Assembly: GCF_037126465.1 (NCBI RefSeq)
Contig: NC_088210.1
Coordinates: 13,910,011-13,974,010 of the forward strand
From: Ornithodoros turicata
Taxonomy: Eukaryota > Arthropoda > Arachnida > Ixodida > Argasidae
Length of the DNA stretch: 64,000 nucleotides
Reading direction: 5' to 3'
Position 1 is the first letter of the stretch, and the number at the start of each line of letters is the position of its first letter. Below are positions 46,101 through 55,000 of this stretch, in pieces. The translations under genes were made by a program, and so were the position numbers. Under the pieces are notes generated by a model that worked only from the letters and a program-made list of their open reading frames with translations, made no database searches and was not told the DNA's origin.

Positions 46101-46469
46101 ACAGCATTCAGAAATTCAGAACGTGTAGATATAGTATAACTGTTTCAAAAATAAATTAAATACGGATATGGCTCAGATTACATACTAAGTCAAAGACAGG
46201 CACAAGTACATAGTATATGCACACCTACAACAAAGAACGCAGCCGATACTTCGTGTTAGCCAACAGTACCGCTATATTAACGCGTAGACATGGAAAAAAA
46301 GAAAGAAAGAAACAACAAAAATCCTGAACATGAAGAAGTTTCCTTTTTAGTAAGCTTTGCCATCATGGCACATTGTGATCGTAAGAAAGGCATTTGATTA
46401 AGTAATCGCCACTTACCAAGAAAGGAGGCAGACCAGCAGCAGTGTCAGCCCAACACACAGTTCATTCAT
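31079..46469 (-). CDS. Cytochrome P450, CYP3 clan, complete 14-exon gene
   Basis: Haem-thiolate monooxygenase anchored in the endoplasmic reticulum; CYP3-clan enzymes of arthropods commonly oxidise xenobiotics or endogenous lipids, and the substrate here is unknown. Fourteen exons join with every splice phase consistent, total 1509 bp, giving 502 residues plus TGA, the usual length for the family. Motifs in order: N-terminal membrane anchor (MNELCVGLTLLLVCLLSWWF), C-helix WRAAR, I-helix AGFDTS, K-helix ETLR, NPERF across an exon junction, and the haem loop FGEGPRQCIG with the cysteine ligand. No stop or frameshift interrupts the model, so it looks functional. Odd point: the proline-rich hinge after the anchor is weak (GVVQIPFF instead of a PGPxPxP run). 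Long introns hold MITEs, a Ty3/gypsy remnant and other repeats; several introns are only 60-81 bp. Assignment to the CYP3 clan is from overall motif style, not from a tree. Confidence 0.95.
31359..31521 (-). CDS. P450 exon 13: haem-binding loop
   Basis: Contains FSFIPFGEGPRQCIGMKFAW, matching FxxGxRxCxG with the proximal Cys ligand, then the L-helix. Donor GTAAGC at 31358. Confidence 0.98.
31660..31955 (-). mobile_element. Family J transposon remnant, copy 3
   Basis: AATAGACCTCTGTCCGAG at the left, CAGGGAGATGTCTATA at the right. In P450 intron 12, 138 bp from the haem exon. Confidence 0.7.
32720..32857 (-). CDS. P450 exon 12: PERF region
   Basis: Encodes TYRTCARTTTVCGIPVEKGS and on to SLHRDERYFPDPEVFNPE; the last codon AG|G restores Arg for NPERF. 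Donor GTAACG. A 205-codon plus-strand open frame over this exon is its shadow. Confidence 0.97.
32978..33197. mobile_element. Fold-back MITE, family L copy 2
   Basis: ATACCCGGGTCACACGGGCA and TGCCCGTGTGACAGGGGTAT. Inverted arms include AACGGCCACTGAA and CAGTGGCCGTTGG. In P450 intron 11. Confidence 0.8.
33316..33877 (-). mobile_element. Ty3/gypsy LTR retrotransposon, internal-deletion derivative
   Basis: On the minus strand: 5' LTR part (33877-33771) starting TGTGGCGGCATTGCC, the end of pol (YTIQLNGREDTVALERLKPA, typical of the integrase C-terminal tail), a polypurine tract AGGGGGGAGGCCC, then a complete 3' LTR of 140 bp (33455-33316) ending ACTACA. ACGT is duplicated at 33312-33315 and 33878-33881. 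Confidence 0.85.
33490..33770 (-). pseudogene. Remnant of Ty3/gypsy pol C-terminus
   Basis: About 90 codons: LVLRRSPNFYTIQLNGREDT, VALERLKPAYVD, then a proline-rich tail. Everything upstream in gag-pol is deleted. Confidence 0.75.
34300..34388 (-). CDS. P450 exon 11: K-helix
   Basis: Encodes KEVPYEVLMNLKYLDAVVQE then TLRINAPIVL, carrying the invariant ExxR. Donor GTGAGT. Confidence 0.97.
34470..34630 (-). CDS. P450 exon 10: I-helix
   Basis: Contains FFVAGFDTSSNALA, the oxygen-activation AGxDTS motif, then LAHNQDIQKRLADEV. Flanking introns are 68 and 81 bp. Donor GTAAAT. Confidence 0.97.
34699..34786 (-). CDS. P450 exon 9
   Basis: Encodes ERPDFITLLMNAQTAENESS and on to GQRKK, the RxDFITLLM block upstream of the I-helix. 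Donor GTAAGT. Confidence 0.95.
34830..35652. other. P450 intron 8, GC-rich stretch
   Basis: 35030-35260 is CpG-rich. 35360-35460 has GGTGGTGG-type repeats like a SINE tail. No gene recognised. Confidence 0.4.
35653..36308. mobile_element. DNA transposon remnant with TTAA at both ends
   Basis: TTAAAGGGGCACTAAAATGC at the left and GCATTTTAGTGCCCCTTTAA at the right; the inverted match continues to about 28 bp. TTAA targets are typical of piggyBac. Shorter relatives lie near 42233-42250 and 51752-51832. Confidence 0.75.
37088..37210. mobile_element. Degenerate fold-back MITE
   Basis: TACACTCTAAAAGCAGAAG, TTTTCAACAAATCAGAAG and TTATGCGGTGAAGC remain; most of the left arm is lost. Confidence 0.5.
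37258..37520. mobile_element. Fold-back MITE, ACGGCAAAC-ended subfamily
   Basis: Left ACGGCAAACTTAAGGCCGTT, right AACGGCCTTAGGTTTGCCGT. The inner arms keep the ATTTCGAATGACATCGTCCT and AAAACGGGAGGC blocks of the main family, so the ends were exchanged. Confidence 0.8.
37525..37762. mobile_element. TA fold-back MITE, AGGAGCCTATTTTG core subtype
   Basis: CACTCTTAAAAATGGACTTC to TTTCTAAGAGTG with TA on both sides. Directly abuts the previous element; 116 bp from P450 exon 8. Confidence 0.9.
37878..38002 (-). CDS. P450 exon 8
   Basis: Encodes FPRLSRLLGLRVFTPKAIAF and on to SIPGKET (F/G region). Preceded by a 60-bp intron. Donor GTGAGG. Confidence 0.93.
38063..38208 (-). CDS. P450 exon 7
   Basis: Encodes IFSAFTLDVIARTNYRVKVD and continues to FKWRAFLC. 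The TLDVIART stretch is the usual E-helix block of CYP3-type enzymes. Donor GTGAGT. Confidence 0.95.
38611..38859. mobile_element. TA fold-back MITE, B subtype
   Basis: CACTCTAAAAACAGAACTTC to TGTTTATTAGAGTG. Inserted at the inner edge of the left terminal repeat of the 38.5-40.4 kb element. Confidence 0.85.
39309..39545. mobile_element. TA fold-back MITE, main type
   Basis: GAACTTCACCGCATAGCAAG to CATTTTAAAGAGTG; the first ~12 bases are replaced. The preceding 39170-39300 resembles the LINE-derived stretch at 57840-57925. Confidence 0.8.
39551..39798. mobile_element. TA fold-back MITE, B subtype
   Basis: CACTCTAAAAACTGCACTTC to CAGTTTTTAGAGTG. Loop ATTTGGATATATGATAATTG. Confidence 0.88.
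40784..40872 (-). CDS. P450 exon 6
   Basis: Encodes MIPVISECTAKTVDHLLSAA and then RTGKPYDIKQ (D/E-helix). Acceptor tgctgcag, donor GTAGGT. Ends with CA, completing CAG with the next exon. Confidence 0.92.
41158..41420 (-). mobile_element. Family J transposon remnant, copy 4
   Basis: AATAGAACTCTACAGG at the left, CAGGGAGAGGTCTATT at the right; about 30 bp shorter than the other copies. Confidence 0.7.
41647..41980. mobile_element. Fold-back element with TCAACTTTAGAAGGAAAAG ends
   Basis: TCAACTTTAGAAGGAAAAGA ... CTAGTCCGTCAGC is inverted at the right as GCTGACGGGCTAG ... TTCCTTCTTAAGTTGA. About 38-bp termini. In P450 intron 5. Confidence 0.65.
42697..42816 (-). CDS. P450 exon 5: C-helix
   Basis: Contains WRAAR (C-helix WxxxR, contacts haem propionate) and APTFSTGKMKQ. 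120 bp, phase 0 at both ends, donor GTATCT. Confidence 0.95.
42936..43032 (-). CDS. P450 exon 4
   Basis: Encodes TFTADTPTLMVAEPEMLKAI and then MVKDFASFPNTQ, the beta-1/B-helix part ending in the KDF..F motif common in CYP3. Donor GTAAAC. Confidence 0.93.
43661..43858. mobile_element. Degenerate fold-back MITE, mixed B/A type
   Basis: AGAAACAGAACTTCGACGCA, GATATCGTTATCTTTCC, GGCGTACGCC, then a diverged right arm ending TTATTAGAGTG. A further short fragment (ACAGAACTTCACGGCATAAC) is at 43121. Confidence 0.55.
43952..44197. mobile_element. TA fold-back MITE, B subtype
   Basis: CACTCTAAAAACAGAACTTC to GCTATGGTTTTAGAGAG. In P450 intron 3, 176 bp from exon 3. Confidence 0.85.
44374..44426 (-). 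CDS. P450 exon 3
   Basis: Encodes PTHVVWDEIFKKYGPVVG, the KKYG region before the first beta sheet. Intron 2 before it is only 66 bp. Donor GTAAAG. Confidence 0.93.
44493..44589 (-). CDS. P450 exon 2: linker after the anchor
   Basis: Encodes WFYRRQTYWKNRGVVQIPFF and on to AMQYYL. Basic residues follow the anchor as expected for a microsomal P450. Donor GTAAGG. Confidence 0.93.
44973..45101. repeat. Inverted repeat with tRNA-like centre
   Basis: AAGAAGGAAGTCGCTGAAAA and GGTTAGCCATCTGTAGGA are mirrored by TCCTACAGCTGGCTAACC and TTTTCAGTGACTTCCTTC. The centre holds GGTTCGAGTCC, B-box-like. Confidence 0.65.
45241..45440. mobile_element. TA fold-back MITE, right arm truncated
   Basis: CACTCTTAGAAACGAACTTC, GATATCGTTATCTGCTC, GGGAGGAGTACGCC and the inverse AAAGGCGTACGG; the right end is replaced by the SINE that follows. 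Confidence 0.75.
45447..45600 (+). mobile_element. tRNA-derived SINE, head joined to body
   Basis: CCCGGGTTCGAATCCCGGTG (B box), then CTCCTGGGTTTTCATAAGAC, GTCGGCACAGTTCCCTTAGA and GTCGGCCCAGGACGCACAT. It links the tRNA-like head seen at 26.6 kb with the body fragments elsewhere. Confidence 0.7.
45601..45795. mobile_element. Fold-back MITE fragment
   Basis: ATGATACCGTTATC, GCGCGGGGCGCACGCC, AAGGCGTACGCC and GGATGATGGTCGGCTCAGAG; the left end is missing. Confidence 0.6.
45796..46416. other. P450 intron 1, nothing recognised
   Basis: AT-rich, no repeat or gene recognised. Confidence 0.45.
46417..46469 (-). CDS. P450 exon 1: start codon and membrane anchor
   Basis: ATG at 46469, then a hydrophobic run LCVGLTLLLVCLLS. 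Donor GTAAGT. Ends with TG, completing TGG (Trp) with the next exon. Confidence 0.9.
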
Positions 46470-48057
46470 CGCTGAGAGTGCTCCGGAGAAGAGTTCCCAC
46501 TCACAAGCCTCTCAGAGAGACCACCTTTACGAGATGACCAAGCAGACGACCCAAGGACGATTAACTCCATTCTGGGATCCTTCAGTTTTATTTCGCACCT
46601 TTTTCCCGGTTCCGCAAGCAATTTGTACTGAGCCGACAGCTAAGGCGCGAATCAGAGTTCTAACATTAGGCATCGCCATACATGTACAGCGGTACGTATT
46701 TGGCGCTCGAGGAAAAATGTCGTTGGCTCTCTACTGGGGCGCGGTAAAGAGCCCCGAGAAACCACCACCCTGCACTATTTTAGGGGGCAGTTAAAGTAAT
46801 ATTTTAGTTCTTCTTCTTTTTTTTACTCCGTGTTAGCGCCGCGAAGCAACTGTGGCCATGAGCGGCGTACAAATGCGAACAGATCGAGAGAGGGCAGTAC
46901 CAGCTCCCATGGCAGAGTGCTCCCTCGGCAAAGCATTTGCGAAGAATCCTGGCTAACGTTTTGACTAAAAAAAAGCAAGACATCGCTACTAGACAGCGAA
47001 ATGCAAAGTGGTACAAATTAAATTGGTAGTGTACTCCATGAGTACTTGAAGTGCTTTGCATAGTACTTTGTATTTTACTTGAAGTACATTAGGAATTGGG
47101 TACTTTGTACTGTACTTTACTTGGTACTTTACTTTAAGTACAATTTCGAGGTACTTCAGCCAAACGGGAAGCGGGAAAGCCAAAATAAATAAAAGAAGAA
47201 TAAAATAAATAAAAAGAAAAGGAAAGAATTAGGAAATGAAGGACAAACTAACAAACGGTGAAAGAAGGATGAGATAGATTAAAGAAAAAGATGACTAAAA
47301 AAAAACGATGACTAACAAATGGCCGTTGGTCATTCCAAAACCGAAAACTTCAACGCCGATAGCACGCTCTTCGCCAACGGTTTATGATGATGATGATGAT
47401 AGGAGAAAAAAAATGGAGATGTCAGCCCGCTCACTGCTCTCGCTGTTTCTGTCCGGCGATTTCTTGGAAACGGGCGACCATGCGTTTTCTTTTTTTTTTT
47501 CTTTCTTTTGAAATTTCCATTGATGATCATGGCGCAAAAAGGCGTGTGTGTTGCTGTCATCTCGTCAAATTAGTGTAGGGTAAGGTGGGGCAAGACGAGC
47601 CACTGGAGCTGGTGGTTCCTAGCGTCTACCACCACTTCCCTTTCTTGTAATGTGGGAGCAGCTAAGCTACACCCGTATGTCTCCTTCTTCATAATGTTGT
47701 TCGTAAATTGTTTATGGGCGTTCGTATCCAAACTGATGATACAGTTACCAAAATAATCGAGTTCGCATGGTCATGAATCACATTTAATGGAACCTAAATT
47801 GCGCAACAGTTTGGTGGACATATCTTGCCGCTTCTGCAACTCGGAGAGGTGCCTCGGAAGGTGCCTAGCGAGCTATTTAGCCAAGTTCACCAGTTGAGTT
47901 TTCTTCCTAAACAGACGAACGAGAGGGGAAAAAAAGTAGGTATAGATATAACGGAAAATCGACGCAATGCACTCACATTCACGACCATATACAACACAAG
48001 AACATTTCATTGATCAGTGTAACAAGGAAGAATGCTGTCTTGGGAAAAGTTGCTTTA
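46470..48057. other. Upstream of the P450 gene
   Basis: The promoter should lie here but no clear TATA box or initiator can be assigned. 47030-47160 is a GTACTTTACTT-rich repeat. Confidence 0.4.
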
Positions 48058-48507
48058 ATACCCCTGTCACACGGGCATTTTCGATCCTGCTCGACCGAAC
48101 CTGCTTGAACCCAATGCAGATCGGATGGTGCTACACGGCCGCTTCCAAGCAGGATCGAACTTTGATCCTGCTTGACTCAAGACAGTTCCCATAAAAGGAT
48201 TGAGAATTTCAAGACTGCTCGACGGCCGCCATTTGCATCCTCGACCCCGGTGAACTGTCGTAACTTAAGACGGACATGCGCGCGAAGCTACAAATGATGC
48301 TTACATCAGTATACGATAAATTACCACTAATATCGCTGTTATATCGGAAACGCGAAATTAATGAGTTCCGTTTATTTATTTGCACAGGTCAACCATTCAA
48401 TGCGCATTGAAAGTGGCCGTGTAGCAGCGTCAAAACTCGAGCGTGCTCGGGAAGTTCAATGCAGATCGGATTCGAGAAGGATCGAAATGCCCGTGTGACA
48501 GGGGTAT
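48058..48507. mobile_element. Fold-back MITE, family L copy 3
   Basis: ATACCCCTGTCACACGGGCA and TGCCCGTGTGACAGGGGTAT, 450 bp. Inner inverted blocks GGTGCTACACGGCCGCTT and GTGGCCGTGTAGCAGC. Lies between the P450 and DEG/ENaC genes. Confidence 0.82.
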
Positions 48508-48832
48508 TATACGTAGCTAAGCTGTATAGTTAAAAGAAAAAGCGAAGTTACTGTGCACAAATAACGTCGAGTTAGCTATCAGTTACGAGGATGGTGATGA
48601 CGACGACAAAGAAAAGACAAAAACCGCACCTAATTACAGCGCACACATACACCTACACCCGGCCCGGTATTATAGTTACAAATAACTTCGCCACTTTAAA
48701 GTGACTTTCCGAATTTGCAAAATCATTAACTCAACCCCCCCCCCCCCCAGCTAACTTTATTATAAATTCGACGTGCAAAGTCAAAATGTACGCGTTGCAT
48801 CTGAGCAGTATAGAGCAGTAAGTTTGTCCCAC

Positions 48833-48838
48833 TTTATT
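48833..48838 (-). promoter_or_regulatory. Possible polyadenylation signal for DEG/ENaC copy 1
   Basis: AATAAA on the minus strand, 111 bases after the TAA stop. A second AATAAA lies at 48756-48761. Only the hexamer is seen. Confidence 0.4.
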
Positions 48839-48948
48839 GCAAATTGGTCCCTGCCCACGTGGAACAACTGGGATGCCAAACGAATATACTTTGAACTATG
48901 GTTACGGAACAACTCGCAACAACTAACGGGACAATGTCAGATAAATAA

Positions 48949-49068
48949 TTACATTTTCCCGGCCTGGTACTTCGCATAGGCTGCACACAGGAGGTCCGCC
49001 ACTTGCAGAAGAGCAACGCCCAGCCACATGCTCACGTGACCCGACAAGTAGGTGATCAGGTCAGAACC
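48949..49068 (-). CDS. DEG/ENaC copy 1: TM2 exon and stop
   Basis: Encodes GSDLITYLSGHVSMWLGVAL, then LQVADLLCAAYAKYQAGKM and TAA. The only open frame after the acceptor is phase 0. The family normally reads GGxLGLFLGxSxLSxxE here: the filter Ser is Ala and the Glu is Asp. Confidence 0.88.
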   Translation of the reverse strand, partial: GSDLITYLSGHVSMWLGVALLQVADLLCAAYAKYQAGKM

Positions 49069-52000
49069 CTGATTGGAAGAAAATACCGTGGTTATCCGAG
49101 TCCTCAAGGATGAAAGCGACAGCACGAACAGGAAGCAAAAGTTAAAAAAAAAAGGCACGGTCATATACGCTTTGATCATCAGAGTCAGAGTGCGAAAGAT
49201 TTTCATACAAATTGTAATGCCAGCAGCACTTTCTCTGCCATGACGGCAACGTCCTGCTTTAGTTCTCTCAAGATACCAAGCCACAGATTGAACAATCCTA
49301 TTTTACCAGGTTTCGAAATAGTTCTCTATCAGCTCTATCTCGACCGCGAGCCTTTCTGTTTGTTTGTTTTTGTTCTTGTTCGTTGGTTTGTTTGTTTGTT
49401 ACTAAGGGGGAAAAAAAGAGAGGAGAAACTGAACTCGTCTCCCAACTTGTTCTGCTACTCCTAACATAAATTCTCACCCTCCCCCCCCTCCCCAAAACTA
49501 CTTCTCAGGTGCTCTACTCGCAAGTACGCTATTCACATGTTCGCTATTCAGAAGTCCACTATCCACGTGTTCACTATAGGGTGTCCGCCCATTTGGTCGA
49601 ATGTTGTTTGGTCGAACGCTGTTTGATCGAAAGACGTTTGATCGAAAGCCGATTGGTCGACGCCGTTTGTACGAAAGACGTTTGTTGGAAGGAAGTTCAA
49701 AGCTCCGTGGAGTGCGTCGTGCGCACCTGTGTTTCTGTAAGTTTTCACTCGAGCATACGGAGCAGGCAGGCAGTGTCCTCTGTCTTTTTATTTGTTTTTG
49801 CTTTTTTTTTTCAGCCGAAGAGGGGAGACCACTGGTTATTTTCAGACCTTTTGTCATTTACGAACAACACAGCTGAACAGAACAGTGGGGAAGTGTGCGG
49901 CGAACTACACATCTGCTAGTACACATATTGAAGTAAGTGGCCTCACGTTGGAAGCAGCCGGTAGTCTGTGCTTCTTCTGGGCACCCTTCTCATTGCTGGC
50001 GCAAATTTAAAGGGAAAGTTCTGAAATGGGATATAGTCATGTGTGCGCCAAAGCCACTCGAAGTCTAAGAAGGAAATTTCGCCATGGTACAACAAAAGAT
50101 ATTAAATTAACAGCAAATAAAACATTAGTTCAACCTTGCAAATGCAAAGTTCTGCTGCCCGGCTTATCTTGTCTAGGTTTCGAAGGACTTATTCGGTTAA
50201 TGTTTGTTGCGGCAAATAAATTTATCTTCACTTGCAGCACACAGGCGCAAAGTAAATAAACTAAAACTGAATAGTCAGCTAAATACAAACATTAATAACA
50301 TATAATTAAAATTTGTCCACGTTCGCGAATAAATTATATAAATTATCAAAAACTGTCATTCATTTATTTGTCAAAAATGTTTATTATTTGAGACCAATTA
50401 TTATTTGCCAAAGGGTTGGGGGATTAGGGATGAAAGACATGTATGACATGTTTAGTTGCTTTGTGTCACAGTGGAAAAACCTAGCAGGTTGTCGAACGGG
50501 TGAATAAACCAAAGGTCCTTAGGATAACGGCATTTAGAACTGCAGCTCAGTTTCTTTTTCTTCTTCTTCTTCTTCTTCTTCAACGCTCCAGGCGAACCGA
50601 TAAAAAACATCGATCAAACGATCGCTGCCGTTTCGATGAAACGGCGTTCGATCAAATGGCTTTCGACCAAATGCCCCGCGTTCGGTCAAACGACCTTCGA
50701 CCAAATGGCGTCAAATGACCCGGAACTGTTCACCAGAAGTCCACAATTATCCACTATTCACAATTATCTCAAGATCATGCACAGAGAACCCTAGAAGGTG
50801 GTATCCATCGAACGTTTGTTTGTTTGTTTGTGTGTTCGTTTGTTTGTTTGTTTGAGAAGAGGTTCGCTATTGTTATCGCACATGCTTGCATTGTAGAACC
50901 GAAACCGGATGTCAACATACCTTCGGTGTCTTTTGTTTATCTAAAAAAAAAAAAAAAAAAAACGACGACGCCTCTGGTGAGCGAATTTTTATAATTGGAA
51001 TCTATACATATAACGTACTGCCGCGTCATCTCTAGTTGTCTCAGGTATACATTCGGGACGATGGTTGGCTAGGAGCGTGCTATGCGGTGAAGTTCTCTTT
51101 GAAGAGTGTGAGCCTTGAACATTGGGCGCTCACAAGTGCATGTACATGAGATACTAATACGTGCGTACCAGCATTCTGGGAAACGTCTGGACGATCTTTG
51201 TTCTGGTTGTTCCGAGCACAACACTTACTTCCATTTCTCTTTTCCTGAAAGTGGTAATATTGCAAACACGTTACTGAATAGCACATAAGCCCGTGCACCT
51301 TCTGGCTTTCACATCCTGATCCATGTATAGCCTAACTGAAACCAAACGTCAGTACCTTGTTCACGTTGAATGTCCCCCAGGCATGCTAATGCTACGCTTA
51401 CACAATGTTTGTTGCTGTATTAATTAGGCATTTTAGAACGCCGCGGACTGCAACGGGCGCCAGGAACGTGACAGACAGAGTTTCTCAAGGTAGAGAGAAA
51501 ATGAAAGAGTGATATTAAACGGTAGGAACAACTTATTTAGTTACACATGGTTGGTGTTGGTAAGGTATGGTTGGTATGGTATGGTATGTGGTATGGTTGG
51601 TATGGTACACATGGTAAGTTGTTCCTACCGTTTAATATCACTCTTTGATTTACTCACCACCGGCAACTTGACATCGCCTATTTTTTCTGCCTTTCGTATC
51701 TTCTAGAGAGAAAATGCTGTAAAATTCAGTGAACAGGGTACATCGGTATACTAGAAGGGTACTAAAATGCAAAAATTTATCCTCGCTGAATGAAATATAC
51801 CGTTTCCGGATGCGCTATAGCCCCTTTAAGGGTACTTTGCCACGTGATTGTGTATTTTTAGTAATATTATTATTTTACTGTTGCGTATTTTTATGTCGGA
51901 GATCATCACTTTTCACAGGCCTGTACCTTTTCCTAAATGTGTACGTAAAGCAATAACACGTTGAGCATGTTCTGACACATGTAATGAGTTCGTACTGTGC

Positions 52001-55000
52001 ATATAATCGCCACAATAATACTCAAATTGTTTCCCACTTACGGATATTTCGCGTACTCTTTGACATTTCCGGTTTGGAAGCTGAACGAGCTGTACCGTGC
52101 TTCCCTGGAGAACGCAGATGGTACCGAGAACGGAACTTCATTGACTGATATCGACCGATGGACGTCGTTCTTACCTGCAGGGGCGCGTGCATTGATTCTG
52201 ACAGTTGGGCACCCAGTTCTTAGTCTTCATGTAGTCGTTACATTTCACTGAAACACAAACAGTCGTAGTGGGTGCTGCGGACGTGGACTTCTAGAATGGG
52301 ACTAAGACCTTACGTTGGGTTAAATACTCGCAGAGAAACCCCTTGAGAATGTGCCTCATTGAATACAGCTTCGGGTAACAGTCGCAGTGCGACTTCCAGA
52401 GATCCGCCAAGCACCGTTCGCTGCATTCCTGGAGGTGGAACAAACACAGAGTGCGCAGGAAAGTGTGACTTCGTATCGATTCATTCCTCATACATCTCTT
52501 TCGTTATTTCATTTCATTATTCATTCATATATTCATGCCCTCGAGTATGTAATTATTAAACCTGAAAAACCGAGCTTTACCGCATGACACACACACAGAA
52601 TCAACCGCCATTCACAATGATACCGTTCTCTTTTCTGATTGGTTAGAAATGGGAAGCGTACGCCTTTTAGTGGCAATTTGTATGTTAACTATAGTGACGG
52701 GATTTAAGAAAAATCGTTCTCGCACAGCACCGCAAGCGGTACTGCCCCGACGACCTTTTTATCGGCCGCGCATTCAAAGACACGGCCCACCCGGGAGCGC
52801 ACCGCGTTGCCATGGGGCCCCTCTCCAGTAAATGAGGGACCGGCTCCTTTTCGCCTCCCTCCACAGCTTTCGCGGAGTTCCCAGCTCTTTCCTAAAATCA
52901 GAAGTTGGCGCAGAGTGTGTTGTGCAGTGAAGTCCTGATTTCAGGGAGCGGGTATGACACGAACTGGTATACGCCATGCAACTACGTCAGCCATCTGCGC
53001 GGCTCCCCAGCTTCCCTCTCTCCTCTATTACCCCTGGAGCGACCTCATATGGTCCCAGCCCCAAATGAAGGGGTAACATTTGAAGGTGAAGCGCACGTAG
53101 TCTCTGTGGGCCCCTGCCGGTGCACGAAGCGGAGACTAAACTGTCACGGCGTGTTCAGCATTTATGCCTTCGTTCGTGGTGGAGCAACCCTGTGATAACA
53201 AGAAGACATGCTGTACCTCTGCCTGGATGTTGTCCGCGGTGTAGTTGAACTCTTGCGTCATCCGCACGTAGTCTGTGCATTTGGTCTCGTACGGAGCCTC
53301 CAAAGAAATGATGTCGGTCTGCGGAATACAGAATCGCAATGAACATGTCGGCGATTCACGGGGGGGGGGGGGGGGTATATGTTTATTAAGAAGGAAAGAA
53401 AGGAAAGGTCAGCCAGACGGAGGTCGGCTTGCTATTCCACAAAAAGGAAAATGGGGGACGAAAAGAAAAGGAAAAGAAGAAAACGGGAAGAAAAGAGGAA
53501 GACAAAGAGAAAAGAAAAGAAGACAAAGAAGAAAAGAAAAGGAAAGGTAGAACACAAAACTAAAACTGATAAGTCACACACACGGTCACACAATCACAAG
53601 GGTTACAAGGGCTACGGGTTACTTCCGTTTACAATGGCGAGAAATATTCTGCGTGGGCGTAAGAGGGATATAGGGTGAGGAGGTTGTAGTGTAACGGACG
53701 GACGCCCTGGACGAAATCACGCCCTGTCAGTGAACATACTGTACGTCATAACGTTGCCCCCGTAGTGCTGCTTGTTTCGGAAATGTGGGATGCGTTGGAG
53801 AAAGAGGGTCTACCTCTATGTGTAGTTTCTCTTCTTCTGATTAAATAACCTAACCTAATGAAGAGATTGTTAGACCAGAGATGAAGTGACACTTCAGGAC
53901 GCACATTCCCCTGGGTGTCAGCCGTCACATTGCCACCTCTGTGGGGCCGATAACGGCGAACCCTTTCACCATCACCACCAGCACCCACCATCATCTGTTT
54001 TTAGCGCGTACGTCACACGGACCTGATGACGTACGTACGTCGCACCGCTCGTGAATGGTTTCCAACGGCGTTTTTTCTTGATTTTTTTTTTTGTAAATTC
54101 AATCGTGCAGTGACGAGACACCGTTCAGCTAAAATATTTCTGCATGGTAGATCCTGGTGGAATTCCTCGCCAAATGAGGCAGCAAGGTCTCGACCAATGC
54201 TAAGCGCGCTCCTTCAATAAAGTTACGTACCTGTAGCGCCGACAAGATGTAAGTTTTGCCAGGTCTGAACATGACGGATGTGCTGACCCCTCCCGTGAAC
54301 AGCCTCTGCTCGTGGATTATTGCCGAGATGAGCGTCTCCTCTGGCACTGTGGGGCTCTCGATGCTGGTAGACAGTCGAAAGGTTACCTCTGCGTGAAAAC
54401 AAATCGATTATACTGTAATAATCGATTATATAATCGATTATACTGTATTTCCACGGCTCGTTGCACCCGCGGTAGATGGGCGACCGGGACGGGTCGAATG
54501 AATAACACACGCCGGTCTTGTAGTACGAGTACTGTATCTTCCACCTGTAAAGATAAGTCAGCATGAAAGTACATGTCACTCTTGTACCGGAAGTGCGGTA
54601 TGGCGTACATGTGATGGCAGTCGAAGCTTTCGCAAGTCTCGCCGTACGTCTTCATGTAACACTGAAGCACGAGCTCTTCGACGGGATAAGAGTAGCTGAT
54701 GATGTCCTTTAGCAGGTAAAGCTGGTTGTTCAGAATCGCTTCTTGAAAGTAGGACTACAGGAAGAGACAGAACCTTAGCACGTACTGCAGTTACACAGAA
54801 CGCACAGTTTCGTGTGATGCAGAGGGAATTCCTTTTTGCTCCAGCTGTCTCTCCTCCTTTCTGCATCGACTTCGCCTCAATGTTCAGTTCAGACCCCGCA
54901 GTTCAGACACAGCTAGGCTAAGGTACGCTTCAACCAGCTCGTGTTCCAACTGCGGCATGGTGGCAAGCATTCAACACGACCTCATCGACTGTCCTCTATA

